DNA of 64,000 nucleotides from Marinobacter salinus (GCF_001854125.1 NZ_CP017715.1:992001-1056000), one strand, 5' to 3'; positions 35,959 to 45,413 are shown, numbered from the stretch's first letter. The notes: a model not told the origin generated them from the sequence alone. Numbers and translations: made by a program.

Positions 35959-35987
35959 TTGTAGTCCACCAGCCCTTTTGCTACTAT
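35959..35987 (+). promoter_or_regulatory. Sigma-70 promoter of the 4.5S RNA gene
   Basis: TTGTAG (35959-35964) and TACTAT (35982-35987) are separated by exactly 17 bases and followed by GCGCGCCGC, a GC-rich discriminator like those of stringently controlled stable-RNA genes. Transcription would begin near 35995, leaving about 30 bases of 5' leader before the mature RNA, comparable with the RNase P-processed leader of E. coli 4.5S RNA. Confidence 0.7.
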
Positions 35988-36026
35988 GCGCGCCGCTTTC
36001 AGGGGAATCTCCTGGAGCGCCGTTAT

Positions 36027-36137
36027 GGTGGCCCCATTGGTGCCTCCGCAACATGAAACCGTGAACCCGGTCAGGCCCGGAAGGGAGCAGCCGAAGCGGT
36101 GGATTTGTGTGCCGGAGTGTCGCTGGTGGGGTCACCC
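36027..36137 (+). ncRNA. ffs: 4.5S RNA of the signal recognition particle
   Basis: The conserved SRP core GGTCAGGCCCGGAAGGGAGC with the GGAA tetraloop (36079-36082) lies at 36069-36088, followed by the GCAGC asymmetric-loop region. The ends pair: GGTGGCCCC at 36027-36035 with GGGGTCACC at 36128-36136. The RNA is about 110 nt, the normal bacterial short form, and binds Ffh for co-translational targeting. Its place just upstream of dnaX is typical of pseudomonads and relatives. The T-rich run at 36141-36155 probably ends transcription. Confidence 0.95.
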
Positions 36138-36283
36138 CCAGATTTTCTCTTTTCCTCCGTAATTTCCTGATCTTATCCTGCCTCGACTGTGCCCGCCTGC
36201 GACCGCGTACGGATGATCTTTGCTTCTTCTCAAAGCAGGTCCATGCTAAGGTTATTGCCGTTTTTCTCAGCAGTTGATGGAAC
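36138..36283. other. Spacer between ffs and dnaX
   Basis: 146 bases. It begins with the pyrimidine-rich tail of ffs (GATTTTCTCTTTTCC) and must hold the dnaX promoter. A short inverted repeat CTTTG/CAAAG occurs near 36219-36236. No clear -35/-10 pair was assigned. Confidence 0.4.
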
Positions 36284-38050
36284 ATGAGCTACCAGGTACT
36301 TGCCCGTAAATGGCGTCCCCGCACTTTTGAAGATATGGTGGGCCAGGAACATGTGCTTCAGGCACTGATTCATGCCCTGGAAAGCCAGCGTCTGCACCAT
36401 GCTTATCTCTTTACCGGCACCCGGGGTGTTGGCAAGACCACTATTGGCCGATTGCTGGCTCGCTGCCTGAACTGTGAAACCGGAATTACCCCGAAACCTT
36501 GTGGTGAATGTTCCAGCTGCAGAGAGATCCAGGAAGGCCGGTTTGTCGACCTGATCGAAATTGACGCCGCGTCACGCACTGGCGTGGACGACATGCGCGA
36601 GCTTACCGATAACGTGCAGTACGCGCCCAGCCGCGGCCGCTACAAGGTGTACCTCATTGACGAGGTGCACATGCTGACCAACCAGTCATTTAATGCTTTT
36701 CTGAAAACGCTCGAAGAGCCGCCCGATCACGTCAAATTCCTGCTGGCGACCACGGATCCCCAGAAGCTCCCGGTGACAGTGCTGTCTCGTTGTCTTCAGT
36801 TTAACCTGAAGCGAATGACGCCCGAGCATATTGCAGGGCATCTTCAACACGTGCTCGGTGCGGAGGAAATCCCGTTTGAAGAATCGGCCCTCTGGCTTCT
36901 GGCCCGTGCTGCGGATGGCAGTATGCGGGATGCCTTGAGCCTCACGGATCAGGCGATTGCATTTGGTAACCAGAGGTTGGCAGCCAGTGATGTCAGCAAC
37001 ATGCTTGGCACCATTGATCAGCGCGATGTTGAGCGGTTGGTCAATGCTCTGGTGGAACGTGATGGCCCCGGATTATTGGCAGAAATCAGCAGGATCTCCG
37101 ATTTTGCGCCGGATTACAGCGCTATTCTTTCCGATCTGTTGTCACTGTTTCACCGAGTCACCATGGAGCAGGTCGTACCGGGCAGCGCCGATAATGCCCT
37201 GGGTGATGCCGGGCAGGTTCGGAGCCTGGCCCGCAAGCTGAGCGCCGAAGATGCGCAGCTGTTTTATCAGGCGGCGTTGATGGGACGTAAGGATCTGGCG
37301 ATCACACCGGATGCGCGGATGGGGTTCGAAATGACCCTTTTGCGTATGCTGGCGTTCCGACCGGGTGCAGACAGGAGAGAGCCTCCTGCAGTGAGCTCCG
37401 GCGGGCAATCAGGTTCCAGCGAACCCCGGGACGAACCCGAGCCTGCCAAGGCGTCAGCCCACGTTGCGACAGCTGTTGAAGCGCCTGCGCCGGAAGTGCC
37501 TGAACCTGAATCGCCTGAACCTGAAGCGCCTGAACCGGAAGTGCCGCCCGAGCCGTCACCCGATGAGTCATGGTTGGCCAGTCTTGACGCCCAGGCTGAG
37601 GATGCGCAATCCGCTGCTGAACCTGAGTTCGTACCCGGTGCACCGGTGGAGGCGCAGGAAGGAGAATTTGTCTGGGAACGGGATTTTCGTTCGCTGGACA
37701 TCGTAGGCATGCCGGGTAACCTGGCCAGCCACGGCGCCATGGCCTGGGAAAATGAAACCGTTGTTCTCACCATTGATGACGGCCACGCCCGGTTGCTTAA
37801 TGCCCGACACCAGGAAAAGATCCTTTCCGGCTTGAGAAGTCGGTTTGGCGACACCATTGAGTTACGCATAGAGCAGGGCGCTCCCGGTCCCCATACGCCT
37901 GCAGCCTATGAGGAGCGTCGTCGGAAAGCCCGCCAGCAGGCGGCGGAAGAGGCCATCCGAAAGGATCCGGTGGTGCAGTCCATCGTTGAACGATTTGAGG
38001 CACGGGTAGTCGAAGAGAGTATCCGACCGATAGAGATAAGCAGGAGATAG
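36284..38050 (+). CDS. dnaX: DNA polymerase III subunit tau/gamma
   Basis: 588 residues, clamp-loader ATPase. Walker [10 protein letters not shown] at 45-53; four-Cys zinc knuckle within [19 protein letters not shown] at 61-79; Walker [11 protein letters not shown]; and SRC sensor motif ([10 protein letters not shown]). Residues about 365-420 are a Pro/Glu/Ala-rich linker ([16 protein letters not shown]), followed by the tau-specific C-terminal domain that binds polymerase and helicase. No A-AAA-AAG slippery heptamer was seen, so a short gamma form by E. coli-type frameshifting is not evident. It is followed 4 bases later by ybaB and then recR, a conserved recombination/replication cluster. 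Confidence 0.96.
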   Translation: MSYQVLARKWRPRTFEDMVGQEHVLQALIHALESQRLHHAYLFTGTRGVGKTTIGRLLARCLNCETGITPKPCGECSSCREIQEGRFVDLIEIDAASRTGVDDMRELTDNVQYAPSRGRYKVYLIDEVHMLTNQSFNAFLKTLEEPPDHVKFLLATTDPQKLPVTVLSRCLQFNLKRMTPEHIAGHLQHVLGAEEIPFEESALWLLARAADGSMRDALSLTDQAIAFGNQRLAASDVSNMLGTIDQRDVERLVNALVERDGPGLLAEISRISDFAPDYSAILSDLLSLFHRVTMEQVVPGSADNALGDAGQVRSLARKLSAEDAQLFYQAALMGRKDLAITPDARMGFEMTLLRMLAFRPGADRREPPAVSSGGQSGSSEPRDEPEPAKASAHVATAVEAPAPEVPEPESPEPEAPEPEVPPEPSPDESWLASLDAQAEDAQSAAEPEFVPGAPVEAQEGEFVWERDFRSLDIVGMPGNLASHGAMAWENETVVLTIDDGHARLLNARHQEKILSGLRSRFGDTIELRIEQGAPGPHTPAAYEERRRKARQQAAEEAIRKDPVVQSIVERFEARVVEESIRPIEISRR

Positions 38051-38054
38051 CAGC

Positions 38055-38378
38055 ATGATGAATGATATGGGCGATCTGATGAAAAAAGCCCAGAAAATGC
38101 AGGAAGAAATGCAAAAGGCTCAGGAAGAGATCGCCAAGGCAGAGGTGACGGGCGAGGCGGGTGCTGGTCTCGTGAAAGTCACTATGAATGGCCGCCACGA
38201 TGTGCGGAAGGTGGATATTGATCCATCACTGTTGTCTGAGGAAAAGGAGATTCTGGAAGACCTTCTGGCGGCGGCGGTTAACGACGCGGTTCGTCGCGTC
38301 GAGGCCAACCAAAAGGACAAAATGTCGGGCATGATGTCCGGAATGGGTATGCCGCCCGGGTTCAAAATGCCGTTTTAA
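38055..38378 (+). CDS. ybaB: YbaB/EbfC nucleoid-associated protein
   Basis: 107 residues. The N-terminal coiled region ([29 protein letters not shown]) and central [21 protein letters not shown] are diagnostic for the small dimeric DNA-binding protein YbaB, and the C-terminus ends PPGFKMPF as in E. coli. It binds DNA as a nucleoid-associated protein. It lies between dnaX and recR as in most gamma-proteobacteria. ATG 38058 is an alternative start. Confidence 0.96.
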   Translation: MMNDMGDLMKKAQKMQEEMQKAQEEIAKAEVTGEAGAGLVKVTMNGRHDVRKVDIDPSLLSEEKEILEDLLAAAVNDAVRRVEANQKDKMSGMMSGMGMPPGFKMPF

Positions 38379-38421
38379 GGCACAACGTTCTTTCTGAACT
38401 GCAGTCGTTTGAGGTTTTTGC

Positions 38422-39024
38422 ATGGCGTTCAGCCCACTGGTTGATGAACTTGTTGAGTCCCTTTGCTGTTTGCCGGGTGTCGGACAGAAAACCGCCCAGC
38501 GAATGGCGTTCCATTTGCTGGAGCGTGGTCGAACCGGGGGCTCCCGCCTCGCTGATGCGCTCAATAACGCAATGACCGGTGTCCGGCGTTGTGAAAGTTG
38601 CCAGAATTTCGCAGACACCGAACGTTGCGGTATCTGCGAAACACCATCGAGAAGCAATGGCACCCTGTGCGTTGTTGAAAGCCCTTCCGATCTCCTTGCG
38701 ATCGAGCAGGCAGGGGATTACAAGGGTGGCTATTTCGTTTTGATGGGGCACCTGTCCCCAATTGATGGCGTGGGGCCGGAGGAAATCGGAGTTGAGAGGC
38801 TCCTGGACCGGGTTAACCGGGAAGGGGTGACTGAGCTGATTCTGGCAACCAATCCGACAGTTGAAGGTGAAGCAACGGCCCATTACATTGCCGACCGGCT
38901 CGATGGCCGGGAAATCCTGATTACTCGCCTGGCCCACGGCATTCCTGTCGGTGGTGAGCTAGGCTATGTGGATGGATTCACACTGACCCACGCCTTCCGC
39001 GGGCGCAAACCACTCTCCGAATAA
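38422..39024 (+). CDS. recR: Recombination protein RecR
   Basis: 200 residues, the normal length. An N-terminal helix-hairpin-helix ([21 protein letters not shown]), a four-Cys zinc finger ([16 protein letters not shown]), a Toprim domain ([13 protein letters not shown]) and a C-terminal [17 protein letters not shown] are all present. It works with RecO/RecF to load RecA on gapped DNA. GAGG lies 7 bases before ATG. It is in the dnaX-ybaB operon, 43 bases after ybaB. Confidence 0.96.
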   Translation: MAFSPLVDELVESLCCLPGVGQKTAQRMAFHLLERGRTGGSRLADALNNAMTGVRRCESCQNFADTERCGICETPSRSNGTLCVVESPSDLLAIEQAGDYKGGYFVLMGHLSPIDGVGPEEIGVERLLDRVNREGVTELILATNPTVEGEATAHYIADRLDGREILITRLAHGIPVGGELGYVDGFTLTHAFRGRKPLSE

Positions 39025-39042
39025 ATCCTACCAGGCTTTTCT

Positions 39043-40191
39043 ATGGCACCCTCCATCCCGGCTGTTGATGCACCCCCGGCACCTGACACAATTCAATGGA
39101 TCCACGAGCCAGAGGCGCTTGATCAATGGCTGGGCAGAGCTCCCGGAAAGCCACTGGCACTGGATACCGAGTTTGAGCGGGTCAACACGTTCTACCCGAT
39201 CCCCGGGCTCGTGCAGCTGGGACTGGAGGGTGAGTATTGTTTGGTAGATCCCTCCGTTGCGGAAAGCTCGACTCGTTTCCGTGAGGTGCTGTCCGATGTC
39301 AAAACGCCAAAACTTCTTTATGCGATGAGCGAAGATCTGGAGCTGTTTCGCCAATGGCTCGGTATTGAGCCGAAAGGTGTTCTGGATCTTCAGATTGGAG
39401 CGGCAATGGCGGGTGCCGGTTTTTCCCTCGGATACGCTCGCCTGGTAGAGACCCTGTTTGGCGAAACCCTGGACAAATCGGTGACTCGTTCTGACTGGCT
39501 GGCTCGGCCGTTGTCTGAAGCACAGCAGCGCTATGCAGTTGACGATATCCGGTTTCTGGAGCCTATGTATCGATGGGTAATGGCGCATTTGCGCGAACGT
39601 GGGCTTGAGGATGCACTCTGCGAAGAATCTACCCGGTTTGCGGACGAACTGGCAGGCCAGGACGATCCAGGCAACCATTACCTGAAGCTGCGGGGAGGCT
39701 GGTCACTTACGCCACAACAACAGGGCGTATTAAAGGAATTGGCGCAGTGGCGAGAGCAGGAATGCCAACGCAGAGACCGGCCGCGTAACCGGGTACTGGC
39801 AGACCCCCTGCTTATCGCTATAGCCGAGAGAATGCCACGTTCCCAGCGGGAGCTGTCCGACATTCAGGGGCTGCCTTCCGGAGCGGTCAGGCGTTATGGC
39901 GAAACACTTCTTGCCCTTGTTGAAAATGCCGCCAGCGCAGATAATTCCAGTCTTGCGCGCATAGCGCCTCCGCTGAACAGGGACCAGCAAGTGTTCTTTA
40001 AGATGTTAAAGCGGTTATTCAGAAAAGCTGCAGAAGATGCTGATATACCGATTGAATTACTAGCGCCCAGAAAGAGACTTGAAAAGGTGGTCCAGGAAAA
40101 ATCGCTAAGTGGACACGTTTTTTTCCAGGGCTGGCGTGAACAGATACTGGCTCCGGTCAGAACCGACATCGAGGAATTGCTGAGATCATGA
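39043..40191 (+). CDS. rnd: Ribonuclease D
   Basis: 382 residues. The DEDD exonuclease domain starts LALDTEFERVNTFYPIPGLVQLG with Asp41 and Glu43. QRYAVDDIRFL near 160-170 supplies the third motif region, and HRDC domains follow (LKELAQWREQECQRRDRPRN, then a second more weakly conserved one). It trims the 3' ends of tRNA precursors and other structured RNA. It begins 18 bases after recR and overlaps ycgL by 4 bases. Confidence 0.94.
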   Translation: MAPSIPAVDAPPAPDTIQWIHEPEALDQWLGRAPGKPLALDTEFERVNTFYPIPGLVQLGLEGEYCLVDPSVAESSTRFREVLSDVKTPKLLYAMSEDLELFRQWLGIEPKGVLDLQIGAAMAGAGFSLGYARLVETLFGETLDKSVTRSDWLARPLSEAQQRYAVDDIRFLEPMYRWVMAHLRERGLEDALCEESTRFADELAGQDDPGNHYLKLRGGWSLTPQQQGVLKELAQWREQECQRRDRPRNRVLADPLLIAIAERMPRSQRELSDIQGLPSGAVRRYGETLLALVENAASADNSSLARIAPPLNRDQQVFFKMLKRLFRKAAEDADIPIELLAPRKRLEKVVQEKSLSGHVFFQGWREQILAPVRTDIEELLRS

Positions 40192-40481
40192 AAGACCGGG
40201 AATTTGTTTCTGTATTTCGCAGCGGCAAGAAAAACGACACTTACCTCTATGTTCGCCGCGGGCAAAAGTGGGAGGAACTGCCGGAAAGCCTGAGGGGCAT
40301 TTTCGGGAAACCTGTCCACTCCATGGATCTGATACTGACACCAGACCGGAAACTGGCGAGGACCACTGGCAGGCAGGTTTTGGACGCGATCCGGGAAAAA
40401 GACTTCTTTCTGCAAATGCCGGAAGAGCACGATGGTTATGTGGTGGAGTTTCGTCGAAAGCCGGAGCAGTCTGACAGATGA
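40188..40481 (+). CDS. ycgL: YcgL family protein
   Basis: 97 residues. SVFRSGKKNDTYLYVRRG...LPESLRGIFGKP and LARTTGRQVLDAIREKDFFLQMP match the YcgL (UPF0745) family, small cytoplasmic proteins usually located after rnd. The biochemical role is not established with certainty. ATGA overlaps on both sides (with rnd and with the next gene) show translational coupling. Confidence 0.93.
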   Translation: MKDREFVSVFRSGKKNDTYLYVRRGQKWEELPESLRGIFGKPVHSMDLILTPDRKLARTTGRQVLDAIREKDFFLQMPEEHDGYVVEFRRKPEQSDR

Positions 40482-40924
40482 TTGCCCAGGTTCCGTTCTG
40501 GCAAAGAAAACGCCTGAATGAGATGACCCCGGGAGAATGGGAGTCGTTATGTGACGGTTGCGGAAAGTGCTGCCTGAACAAGCTTGAGGATGAAGATACC
40601 GGAGAGGTTTACCACACCGATCTGGCGTGCCGTTACATGGATGAAGAGACCTGCCGTTGCACGGTCTACTCTGAACGGCTGAAAAAGGTGCCCGGGTGCA
40701 CGGTGCTGACAGCCGATACCGTGAACGATTACCATTGGCTGCCCTATACCTGCGCTTATCGAACCCTGGCAGAAGGTAGGCCACTGGCGGATTGGCACCC
40801 GTTGCGGAGCGGAAATCCCGACTCTGTTCACGATGCAGGGGTCTCAATCCGCCACAAAACTGTTTCCGAAGATCAGGTGCCCGAGGAAGACTGGGAAGAA
40901 CACATCATTCACTGGATTCTGTAA
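40478..40924 (+). CDS. ycgN: YcgN family Cys-rich protein (UPF0260)
   Basis: 148 residues. CDGCGKCCLNKLEDEDTGEVYHTDLACRYMD and CRCTVYSERLKKVPGC are the cysteine arrangement of YcgN/YkgJ-type putative Fe-S or zinc-binding proteins. The C-terminal DWHPLRSGNPDSVHDAGVS is family-specific. Function is unknown. It overlaps ycgL and the next gene by 4 and 1 bases. Confidence 0.92.
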   Translation: MIAQVPFWQRKRLNEMTPGEWESLCDGCGKCCLNKLEDEDTGEVYHTDLACRYMDEETCRCTVYSERLKKVPGCTVLTADTVNDYHWLPYTCAYRTLAEGRPLADWHPLRSGNPDSVHDAGVSIRHKTVSEDQVPEEDWEEHIIHWIL

Positions 40925-41268
40925 TGATTGATACCGACGCACAAACGGCCTACAGCATTTTCTGGGCCGCATACGCCATCGCCTTCGTCGTGTTTTTCTA
41001 CATGATGAAGCGGTTGTTCCATTTTCTTCCGCTATACGGGCTCCGAACCTTATTGCTTGCTGCCCTCGTCGCGTTGCTGCTGACACCGGTTGAATCGCCG
41101 GACCTGGCAGGATGGTGGATCCCTGCGTGGCTTTATGGCGGTTACGAATTGATTCTTGGCGAAGCAGACGCTGCGGGGCGGGCATTGTTTAACCTTGGTA
41201 TAGCCGGTCTTGTGATGTTGCTTGTCTGGATTCTGGACCTCGTGCGCTATCGCCTTGTCCGCCGCTAA
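40924..41268 (+). CDS. Small inner-membrane protein of unknown function
   Basis: About 114 residues. Three to four hydrophobic segments (IFWAAYAIAFVVFFYMM, LRTLLLAALVALLLTP, ALFNLGIAGLVMLLVWIL) end in a basic tail (RYRLVRR). ATG 40924 overlaps the ycgN stop (TAATG), which is preferred to a longer frame running back into ycgN. No family is recognised with confidence. Its place immediately before the VWA protein, 45 bases on, may link it to that membrane module. Confidence 0.75.
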   Translation: MIDTDAQTAYSIFWAAYAIAFVVFFYMMKRLFHFLPLYGLRTLLLAALVALLLTPVESPDLAGWWIPAWLYGGYELILGEADAAGRALFNLGIAGLVMLLVWILDLVRYRLVRR

Positions 41269-41313
41269 CGTGAACACCAACAATAACCACGTGGATATTC
41301 GCCGAGATCGATA

Positions 41314-43323
41314 ATGTATAGATTCCTCACGCTGACTGTACTGACACTCATTGTTCTCCCAGCCATGGTGCGTGCCCAGGAGACGACGGAGCTCACGCTT
41401 CCAGCACAGTCTGATATCCGCATTATCGTCGACATTTCCGGCTCGATGAAGGAAAACGATCCCGGCAATCTGCGCCAGCCGGCGGTTCGTCTACTCGCCC
41501 GAATGCTCCCGGAGGGGACCAGTGCAGGTCTCTGGACGTTTGGTGAATACGTCAACATGCTGGTTCCTCACCGGGACGTGACAGATGAGTGGCGGAAAAC
41601 TGCCATCGAACGGTCAAACCAGATCAACTCTGTTGCTCTGCGAACCAACCTTGGTAAAGCCATAGAGGTCGCGAGTGACGGCTATTACACCGGTGGAGTG
41701 CTTGATCATACCCACTTCATTTTGCTGACAGATGGCAAGGTTGATATTTCGGATGATCCGGAACGGAACCGGCAGGAAGAACAACGGATTCTCCAGTCGA
41801 CACTTGCGGACTTGGTGGCCCAGGGGGCAACTCTGCACCCCGTGGCCCTGTCATCTCAGGCGGACGCTGAATTCCTGGAACAACTCGCCAGTGAATCCGG
41901 TGGGCGCTTCCAGATTGCCGAGAGTGCCGATGCGCTGAACAGGGCGTTTCTTGAGGCACTGAATACCGCAGTGCCCCAAGAGCAGATTCCCATTGAAGGC
42001 AACGCCTTCCTCGTGGACAGCGGAGTGAAGGAGTTTACTGCACTGATTTTCTGGGGGGATAAGGAGACACGGTCAACCCGTGAGCTCGAACTGGTTCGCC
42101 CGGACGGCAAGACACTTGGCATGACAAGTCTCCCGGATAATGCGCGCTGGGCCAGGGAGACGGGGTACGATCTGGTGACCCTTAGCGAACCACTGTCGGG
42201 TGAATGGCGTATCAAGGGAGAATTGGGAAGCGGGAGCCGGGTGACAGTCGTCAGCGATCTGCGCATGGTGGTCAGTCAGGTTCCGCCCAGCTTTTCGGAA
42301 AGCTCTCCGTTCGATGTGCGTGTGGCTTTCTTCGAAAAGGCGGACAAAATCATTAATCCGGACTTTCTTCAGGTACTTGACGTAAGCCTGACCATAACGT
42401 CCGAGGATGGACGGAGTGGCACGAAAGAACTTTCCGGGGAGCAGCCGCCAGAAAATGGTGTTTATTCAGATCGTATAGGCCGGCTGCCAGCGGTTGGTGT
42501 CTACCGGATTGACGTGGTGGCGGATGGACAGACGTTTGGGCGCAAGTTCAGTGCGACTGCCAGGTATACGGCTCCGGAAGGTGCTGTCTCCGGGGAACCG
42601 GCCATTCAGGAAGGCACCGACCCCGATGAAGGAGAGCTACCTCAGGTCTCTGCTGAGCCTGAACAGATAGAGTCTGTTGAAGAACAGAAGCCTGTCGCCA
42701 GTGAGGATTCAGAAACGGCGCCGTTGCCGGCTATCGACAGTCCGATCGACGTCAGTCAGGCTGAGGAGCCACAAGTTGCACCGCCAGCGGCTACCGAGCC
42801 TTCCGCTCTGAAGGAAGAGGAGGTGAGTCAGCTCCCGTTCCCCATGTGGATGCTCGGAGCAGGAGGTGGAGGTCTTGCGGTTCTGTTACTGGCCTGGCTG
42901 GCAGTAAAGAAACGTAATAACCGAGCGATGGCCCAGGCAGAAGCTGCAGCGGAACGGGAGACCATTGCGGATCTCGAAGAGCAGCTTGAACCCGAGCCAG
43001 AAGATATTCCGGAGGTCACCGACGAAACGCCCCCGGAGGATGACATGGCCGACCTGGAGAAGGTCTTCGAAGAACCGGGTGATGAAATTCCCGTGGCCGA
43101 TGCCATAGTCGAACCCGAAGAAGGGCCGGAAGATGACGAGGCTATTCCCGAGCTGGATGAAGTGGCCGACGATTCCGCCAGCGAAGATGACGAAGAAGAG
43201 TTTGGACTCGACGATTTCGATTTGTCCGAATTTGATGATCTTCCCGATTTCGAGGAAGACGATTCAGGGCTACCCAATGAGGCAGCCGAAAAGAAACGTG
43301 ATGACAAAGAACAGAAAAAGTAA
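41314..43323 (+). CDS. Membrane VWA-domain protein with acidic C-terminal tail
   Basis: 669 residues. Signal peptide to about Ala21, then a von Willebrand A domain with an intact MIDAS (Asp40-Ile-Ser42-Gly-Ser44, IIVDISGSM). Beta-rich periplasmic domains run to about 420, a Glu/Pro-rich linker to about 505, and one membrane helix (about 508-530, MWMLGAGGGGLAVLLLAWLAV) follows. The cytoplasmic tail of about 130 residues is extremely acidic (EDDEAIPELDEVADDSASEDDEEE), then a short basic end (KKRDDKEQKK). Such proteins commonly pair with MoxR ATPases, whose gene follows 17 bases later. The acidic tail might bind a basic partner inside the cell. Function is otherwise unknown. Confidence 0.82.
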   Translation: MYRFLTLTVLTLIVLPAMVRAQETTELTLPAQSDIRIIVDISGSMKENDPGNLRQPAVRLLARMLPEGTSAGLWTFGEYVNMLVPHRDVTDEWRKTAIERSNQINSVALRTNLGKAIEVASDGYYTGGVLDHTHFILLTDGKVDISDDPERNRQEEQRILQSTLADLVAQGATLHPVALSSQADAEFLEQLASESGGRFQIAESADALNRAFLEALNTAVPQEQIPIEGNAFLVDSGVKEFTALIFWGDKETRSTRELELVRPDGKTLGMTSLPDNARWARETGYDLVTLSEPLSGEWRIKGELGSGSRVTVVSDLRMVVSQVPPSFSESSPFDVRVAFFEKADKIINPDFLQVLDVSLTITSEDGRSGTKELSGEQPPENGVYSDRIGRLPAVGVYRIDVVADGQTFGRKFSATARYTAPEGAVSGEPAIQEGTDPDEGELPQVSAEPEQIESVEEQKPVASEDSETAPLPAIDSPIDVSQAEEPQVAPPAATEPSALKEEEVSQLPFPMWMLGAGGGGLAVLLLAWLAVKKRNNRAMAQAEAAAERETIADLEEQLEPEPEDIPEVTDETPPEDDMADLEKVFEEPGDEIPVADAIVEPEEGPEDDEAIPELDEVADDSASEDDEEEFGLDDFDLSEFDDLPDFEEDDSGLPNEAAEKKRDDKEQKK

Positions 43324-43340
43324 CCAACAGGAACAGACCC

Positions 43341-44183
43341 ATGAAGTTTACCGGTACCGAAAAATACGTAGCCACCGATGACCTGCAAATGGCTGTCAAC
43401 GCGGCGATTTCGCTCCAGCGCCCGCTGCTGATCAAGGGCGAGCCCGGCACCGGCAAGACTCTTTTGGCAGAGGAAATGGCGGCGGCACTGGGGATGAAAC
43501 TTATCCCCTGGCACATCAAGTCCACCACCAAGGCGCAGCAGGGCCTCTATGAGTACGATGCGGTATCACGCCTCAGGGACTCTCAGTTGGGTGATGAAAA
43601 GGTCAAGGACATCAGCAATTACATCGTCAAGGGAAAACTCTGGGATGCCTTCGACGCAGATGAACAGGTTGTCTTGTTGATTGATGAGATCGACAAAGCG
43701 GACATCGAGTTCCCGAACGATCTCCTGCTGGAGCTGGACCGCATGGAGTTCTATGTCTACGAGACCCAGCAGTTCGTTAAAGCCAGGCAGCGCCCGATCG
43801 TGGTCATTACCAGCAACAATGAAAAGGAACTGCCGGATGCTTTCCTGCGCCGGTGTTTCTTCCACTACATCAGTTTCCCGGACCATGACACAATGCAGGA
43901 CATCGTGGATGTGCACTTCCCGGGCCTTCAGCAGCAAATCGTTCGTGACGCGCTGGAAGTGTTTTTCGATGTTCGCAAGGTGCCGGGCCTGAAGAAAAAG
44001 CCGTCCACCTCTGAGTTGATCGACTGGCTGAAATTGCTGATGGCGGATGAGTTGTCTGCGAAAATGCTTCAGGAGAAAGATACCAGCTCCGCATTGCCGC
44101 CGCTCTACGGTGCTCTGGTCAAGAATGAGCAAGACGTACACCTGCTGCAGAAACTGGCCTTCATGGCTCGCCGTCGCAGCTGA
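43341..44183 (+). CDS. MoxR-family AAA+ ATPase
   Basis: 280 residues. Walker A GEPGTGKT at 33-40; Walker B VVLLIDEIDKAD; sensor 1 with VVITSNNEKELPDAFLRRC, the NE-kE-LPdaFlrRC wording typical of MoxR; and the lid domain after about 200. MoxR ATPases act as chaperones that mature or insert cofactors into protein partners, with VWA proteins as adaptors. AGGA lies 8 bases before ATG. VWA genes lie on both sides (41314 and 44206), the classic MoxR-VWA arrangement. Its client is unknown. Confidence 0.93.
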   Translation: MKFTGTEKYVATDDLQMAVNAAISLQRPLLIKGEPGTGKTLLAEEMAAALGMKLIPWHIKSTTKAQQGLYEYDAVSRLRDSQLGDEKVKDISNYIVKGKLWDAFDADEQVVLLIDEIDKADIEFPNDLLLELDRMEFYVYETQQFVKARQRPIVVITSNNEKELPDAFLRRCFFHYISFPDHDTMQDIVDVHFPGLQQQIVRDALEVFFDVRKVPGLKKKPSTSELIDWLKLLMADELSAKMLQEKDTSSALPPLYGALVKNEQDVHLLQKLAFMARRRS

Positions 44184-44205
44184 TAAGCAGCAAGAGTTTC
44201 GCTTT

Positions 44206-45384
44206 ATGTTGATTGATTTTTTTCTCGAAGTGCGAAGGGCAAAGGTGCCCGCCAGCCTGCGCGAGTTCCTCGACCTGCTTGAAGCTCTGCAGAAGCGTCT
44301 GGCTTTTGCCGACATGGAAGAGTTCTATTACCTGTCCCGGCTCTGTCTGGTAAAGGACGAACGCCACTTCGACAAGTTTGACCGCGCATTCAAGTCCTAT
44401 TTTGAGGGCATTGAGAATATCGATGACCTGATGGAAATGCTGATCCCGGACGATTGGCTCAGGGCAGAGTTCGAAAAGCATCTTTCCGAGGAAGACAAAG
44501 CCAAAATCGATTCGCTCGGCGGCCTTGAAGAGCTCATCGAGACGTTCAAAAAACGCATGGAGGAGCAGGACGAGCGCCATGCTGGTGGCAACAAGTGGAT
44601 CGGCACCGGTGGCACCTCGCCTTTCGGCGCCAATGGTTATAACCCCGAAGGCTTTCGAATTGGCCAGAAAAACGGGCGGCATGGCCGTGCGGTCAAAGTT
44701 TGGGAGAAACGCGAGTTCAAGGATCTGGATGACAGCATCACGCTGGGAATCCGCAACATCAAAGTGGCTTTGCGGCGGTTGCGGAAATTTGCTCGCCAGG
44801 GTGCGGCTGACCAGCTGGATATGGACGATACTATCCGGTCAACTGCCCGAAATGCAGGTTACCTTGATCTGAAAATGGTTCCAGAGCGGCACAATGCAGT
44901 CAAAGTGCTGATCTTTTTTGATGTGGGTGGATCCATGGATCCACACGTCCGGGTTTGCGAGGAGCTGTTCTCGGCGGCGCGTCTTGAGTTCAAGCACATG
45001 GAGTATTTTTACTTCCACAACTTCATTTATGAAAGTGTCTGGACCAACAACATTCGACGAATGAACGAAACGACAAGCACCTGGGACATCCTTCATAAGT
45101 ACACGCCGGACTACAAGGTCATCTTTGTCGGGGACGCCACCATGGCTCCCTATGAGATCTCCCACCCGGGCGGATCGATTGAGCATTGGAACGAGGAGGC
45201 CGGAGCGACCTGGTTTCAGAGGGTCTCGGATCATTTCCGCAAGGTGGTCTGGCTGAATCCGTTGCCGGAGAGCTACTGGGGGACGGGGGGATCACTGGGT
45301 ATGACCCGGCAACTGGTCAACGATCATATGTATCCGCTAACAATTGACGGGCTGGAATCAGCCATGAAGCAATTGACCAAATAA
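44206..45384 (+). CDS. CoxE-type VWA-domain protein
   Basis: 392 residues. The N-terminal helical part (LIDFFLEVRRAKVPASLREFLDLLEAL) and the second half with FFDVGGSMDPHVRVCEELF mark a CoxE/YehP-type VWA protein. The MIDAS is DxGxS (Asp239, Gly241, Ser243), with Gly where the first Ser is normal; YFHNFIYE and VFVGDATMAPYEI follow. No signal peptide, so it is cytoplasmic and the likely partner of the MoxR ATPase. ATG 44206 is chosen over an upstream in-frame ATG at 44047 that would overlap moxR by 137 bases. It lies 22 bases after MoxR. Confidence 0.88.
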   Translation: MLIDFFLEVRRAKVPASLREFLDLLEALQKRLAFADMEEFYYLSRLCLVKDERHFDKFDRAFKSYFEGIENIDDLMEMLIPDDWLRAEFEKHLSEEDKAKIDSLGGLEELIETFKKRMEEQDERHAGGNKWIGTGGTSPFGANGYNPEGFRIGQKNGRHGRAVKVWEKREFKDLDDSITLGIRNIKVALRRLRKFARQGAADQLDMDDTIRSTARNAGYLDLKMVPERHNAVKVLIFFDVGGSMDPHVRVCEELFSAARLEFKHMEYFYFHNFIYESVWTNNIRRMNETTSTWDILHKYTPDYKVIFVGDATMAPYEISHPGGSIEHWNEEAGATWFQRVSDHFRKVVWLNPLPESYWGTGGSLGMTRQLVNDHMYPLTIDGLESAMKQLTK

Positions 45385-45413
45385 AAAAAGCCGATGCGGT
45401 TGAGAGCATCGGC
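45383..45413 (-). terminator. Terminator-like hairpin facing the minus strand
   Basis: GCCGATGC (45390-45397) and GCATCGGC (45406-45413) form a perfect 8-bp stem with an 8-base loop. A run of seven A (45383-45389) precedes it, so the U-tract exists only for a leftward transcript. It begins inside the CoxE stop codon region. For the rightward operon it is a hairpin without a U-tract. Confidence 0.5.

Noticed and set aside
39894..40847. Minus-strand frame of about 317 codons across rnd-ycgL-ycgN
   Set aside because: It spans three conserved overlapping genes on the other strand and has no recognisable domain.
44047..44205. Longer N-terminus for the CoxE-type protein
   Set aside because: It would overlap moxR in another frame by 137 bases and the extra residues are basic and unlike the family.
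44927..44944. 18-bp perfect palindrome centred on GGATCCATGGATCC
   Set aside because: It lies inside the CoxE gene and encodes the conserved GGSMDPH MIDAS segment, so coding constraint explains it.
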